DNA from: Rhodocyclaceae bacterium UBA5602
Lineage (GTDB): Bacteria; Pseudomonadota; Gammaproteobacteria; Burkholderiales; Rhodocyclaceae
Length of the DNA: 6,457 bases
Direction: 5' to 3'
NCBI GenBank assembly: GCA_002424865.1
Contig: DILC01000021.1
Span: forward strand, 1 to 6,457
In this document: piece by piece, positions 5,659 to 6,457 of the stretch
Position numbering within the stretch: position 1 is the stretch's first letter
Layout of the letters: every line of letters begins with the position of its first letter
Notes under the pieces: model-generated
What the model saw: the letters and a program-made list of their open reading frames with translations, nothing else
The model's database searches: none
Told to the model about the DNA's origin: nothing
Made by a program: the position numbers and the translations under genes

Positions 5659-6457
5659 TCAATTGACGTGTTGGCCGACTTTTTCCAGCACGGGCGTTGT
5701 AACATCAGTGGCTAACGGATCATATACCGCCAAGCTAGGCATGCCCTTTAACCAGGTCAGTTGCCGCTTGGCCAGCTGGCGCGTGGCGAAAATGCCGCGG
5801 TCGCGCAGTTCGGCTTGCGGGATTCGGCCTTCAAGCATGTCCCACACCTGACGGTAGCCCACGCAGCGCATCGAGGGCAGGTCGGCATGCAGGGTGTATT
5901 TTTGTCTTAATGCGTCCACCTCATTGACCAAACCCTCAGCAATCATCGCGTCAAAGCGCAGGGCAATGCGGCGATGCAATTCGCTGCGGTCTTGCGGCGC
6001 CAGCGCGAGCGTCAGGCTGTTGTATGGCAAGGCTGGTTTTTCCTGCGCGGCGAACAGGCTATCCAGCGTCTGCCCGGTCAGGCGCGTGAGCTCGATGGCG
6101 CGCTGGATGCGCTGGGCATCGGTAGGTTTTAGCCGTGCGGCGGTTTGCGGGTCGACTTTGGCAAGTTCCGCGTGCAGCGCTGGCCAGCCCTGCTCGGCTG
6201 CTTGCTGGTCTATCGCCGCGCGCAATTCGGGGTCGGCATCGGGCAAATCGGCCAGCCCTTCTTGCAGTGCTTTAACGTACAGCATGGTTCCGCCAACCAG
6301 CAAGGGGATGCGCCCACGCGACGTGATGTCAGCCATTTCACGCAGCGCATCGGTGCAAAAGCGCGCGGCAGAATAACGTTCTTCCGGCGTGATGAGGTTG
6401 ATCAGGCGATGCGGAAATTACGCCTGCCTCGCGGCATCCGGCTTGGCGGTGCCGATG
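5659..6457 (-). pseudogene. miaA: tRNA dimethylallyltransferase, broken by an in-frame stop, 5' end outside window
   Basis: MiaA transfers a dimethylallyl group from DMAPP to N6 of A37 in tRNAs that read codons beginning with U. Reading the reverse strand from the window edge gives IGTAKPDAARQA, then TAA (complement of 6418-6420), then FPHRLINLITPEERYSAARF and onward without a break to the stop at 5659. All typical MiaA blocks downstream are present: PLLVGGTMLY with the conserved Thr, LPSMRCVGYRQVW, and ATRQLAKRQLTWLKG. The spacing between GTAKP and PHRL equals that of E. coli MiaA (recalled), so the stop replaces one residue and no bases are gained or lost. The first ATG after the stop is at 6336, giving a 225-aa product without the P-loop and the catalytic Asp region, unlikely to be active. 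About 50 N-terminal residues lie outside the window. A sequencing error would restore a normal gene. Confidence 0.8.

Noticed and set aside
5659..6336. A complete 225-aa miaA gene starting at ATG 6336
   Set aside because: MiaA sequence clearly continues upstream in the same frame up to and beyond the TAA. The ATG at 6336 is the internal Met of LREMADIT and would give a protein without its nucleotide-binding N-terminus.
5894..6376. A 160-codon forward frame opposite miaA
   Set aside because: Ser/Ala/Arg-rich shadow translation of the reverse-strand miaA with no recognisable domain or ribosome-binding site.

Overview
The window looks like ordinary chromosomal DNA of a Gram-negative proteobacterium, most likely a betaproteobacterium. 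This is inferred from the moderately high GC content, the strong match of the Tex and MiaA proteins to proteobacterial versions, and the tight gene spacing. Genus cannot be settled from the sequence alone. I see no mobile element, CRISPR array, tRNA or rRNA.

Layout, left to right. (1) Positions 1-80 hold a perfect 10-bp-arm palindrome overlapping promoter-like hexamers. It lies in front of a small forward gene (81-476) of the limonene-epoxide hydrolase / SnoaL-like fold. (2) A 161-base convergent gap (477-637) contains several competing GC-rich hairpins. (3) A full-length reverse-strand tex gene (638-2977) encodes the Tex/Spt6-like transcription accessory protein. (4) A 135-base divergent region (2978-3112) carries a good sigma70-like promoter for tex and a weaker signal for the forward genes. 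(5) Three forward genes follow: an AIM24/TIGR00266 family protein (3113-3907); an unrecognised membrane-anchored protein (3986-4630); and a ten-helix DUF2157-like membrane protein (4627-5565) whose start overlaps the previous stop by four bases. The last two are almost certainly co-translated, and all three may be one envelope-related unit. (6) A 93-base convergent gap (5566-5658) has one hairpin just behind each gene. (7) On the reverse strand, miaA (tRNA dimethylallyltransferase) runs off the right edge of the window.

The most notable observation is in miaA. The reading frame continues to the window edge with recognisable MiaA sequence, but it is broken by one in-frame TAA codon (6418-6420). 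The flanking motifs keep their normal spacing, so this is a substitution rather than an indel. The intact part left (start at 6336) lacks the N-terminal ATP-binding region. It is either a real nonsense mutation or a sequence error.

Beyond that, the best leads are the operator-like palindrome at 14-38, a Glu in place of one catalytic Asp in the epoxide-hydrolase-like protein, and the uncharacterised 214-aa protein / DUF2157 pair. I see no evidence for a wholly new multi-gene system.
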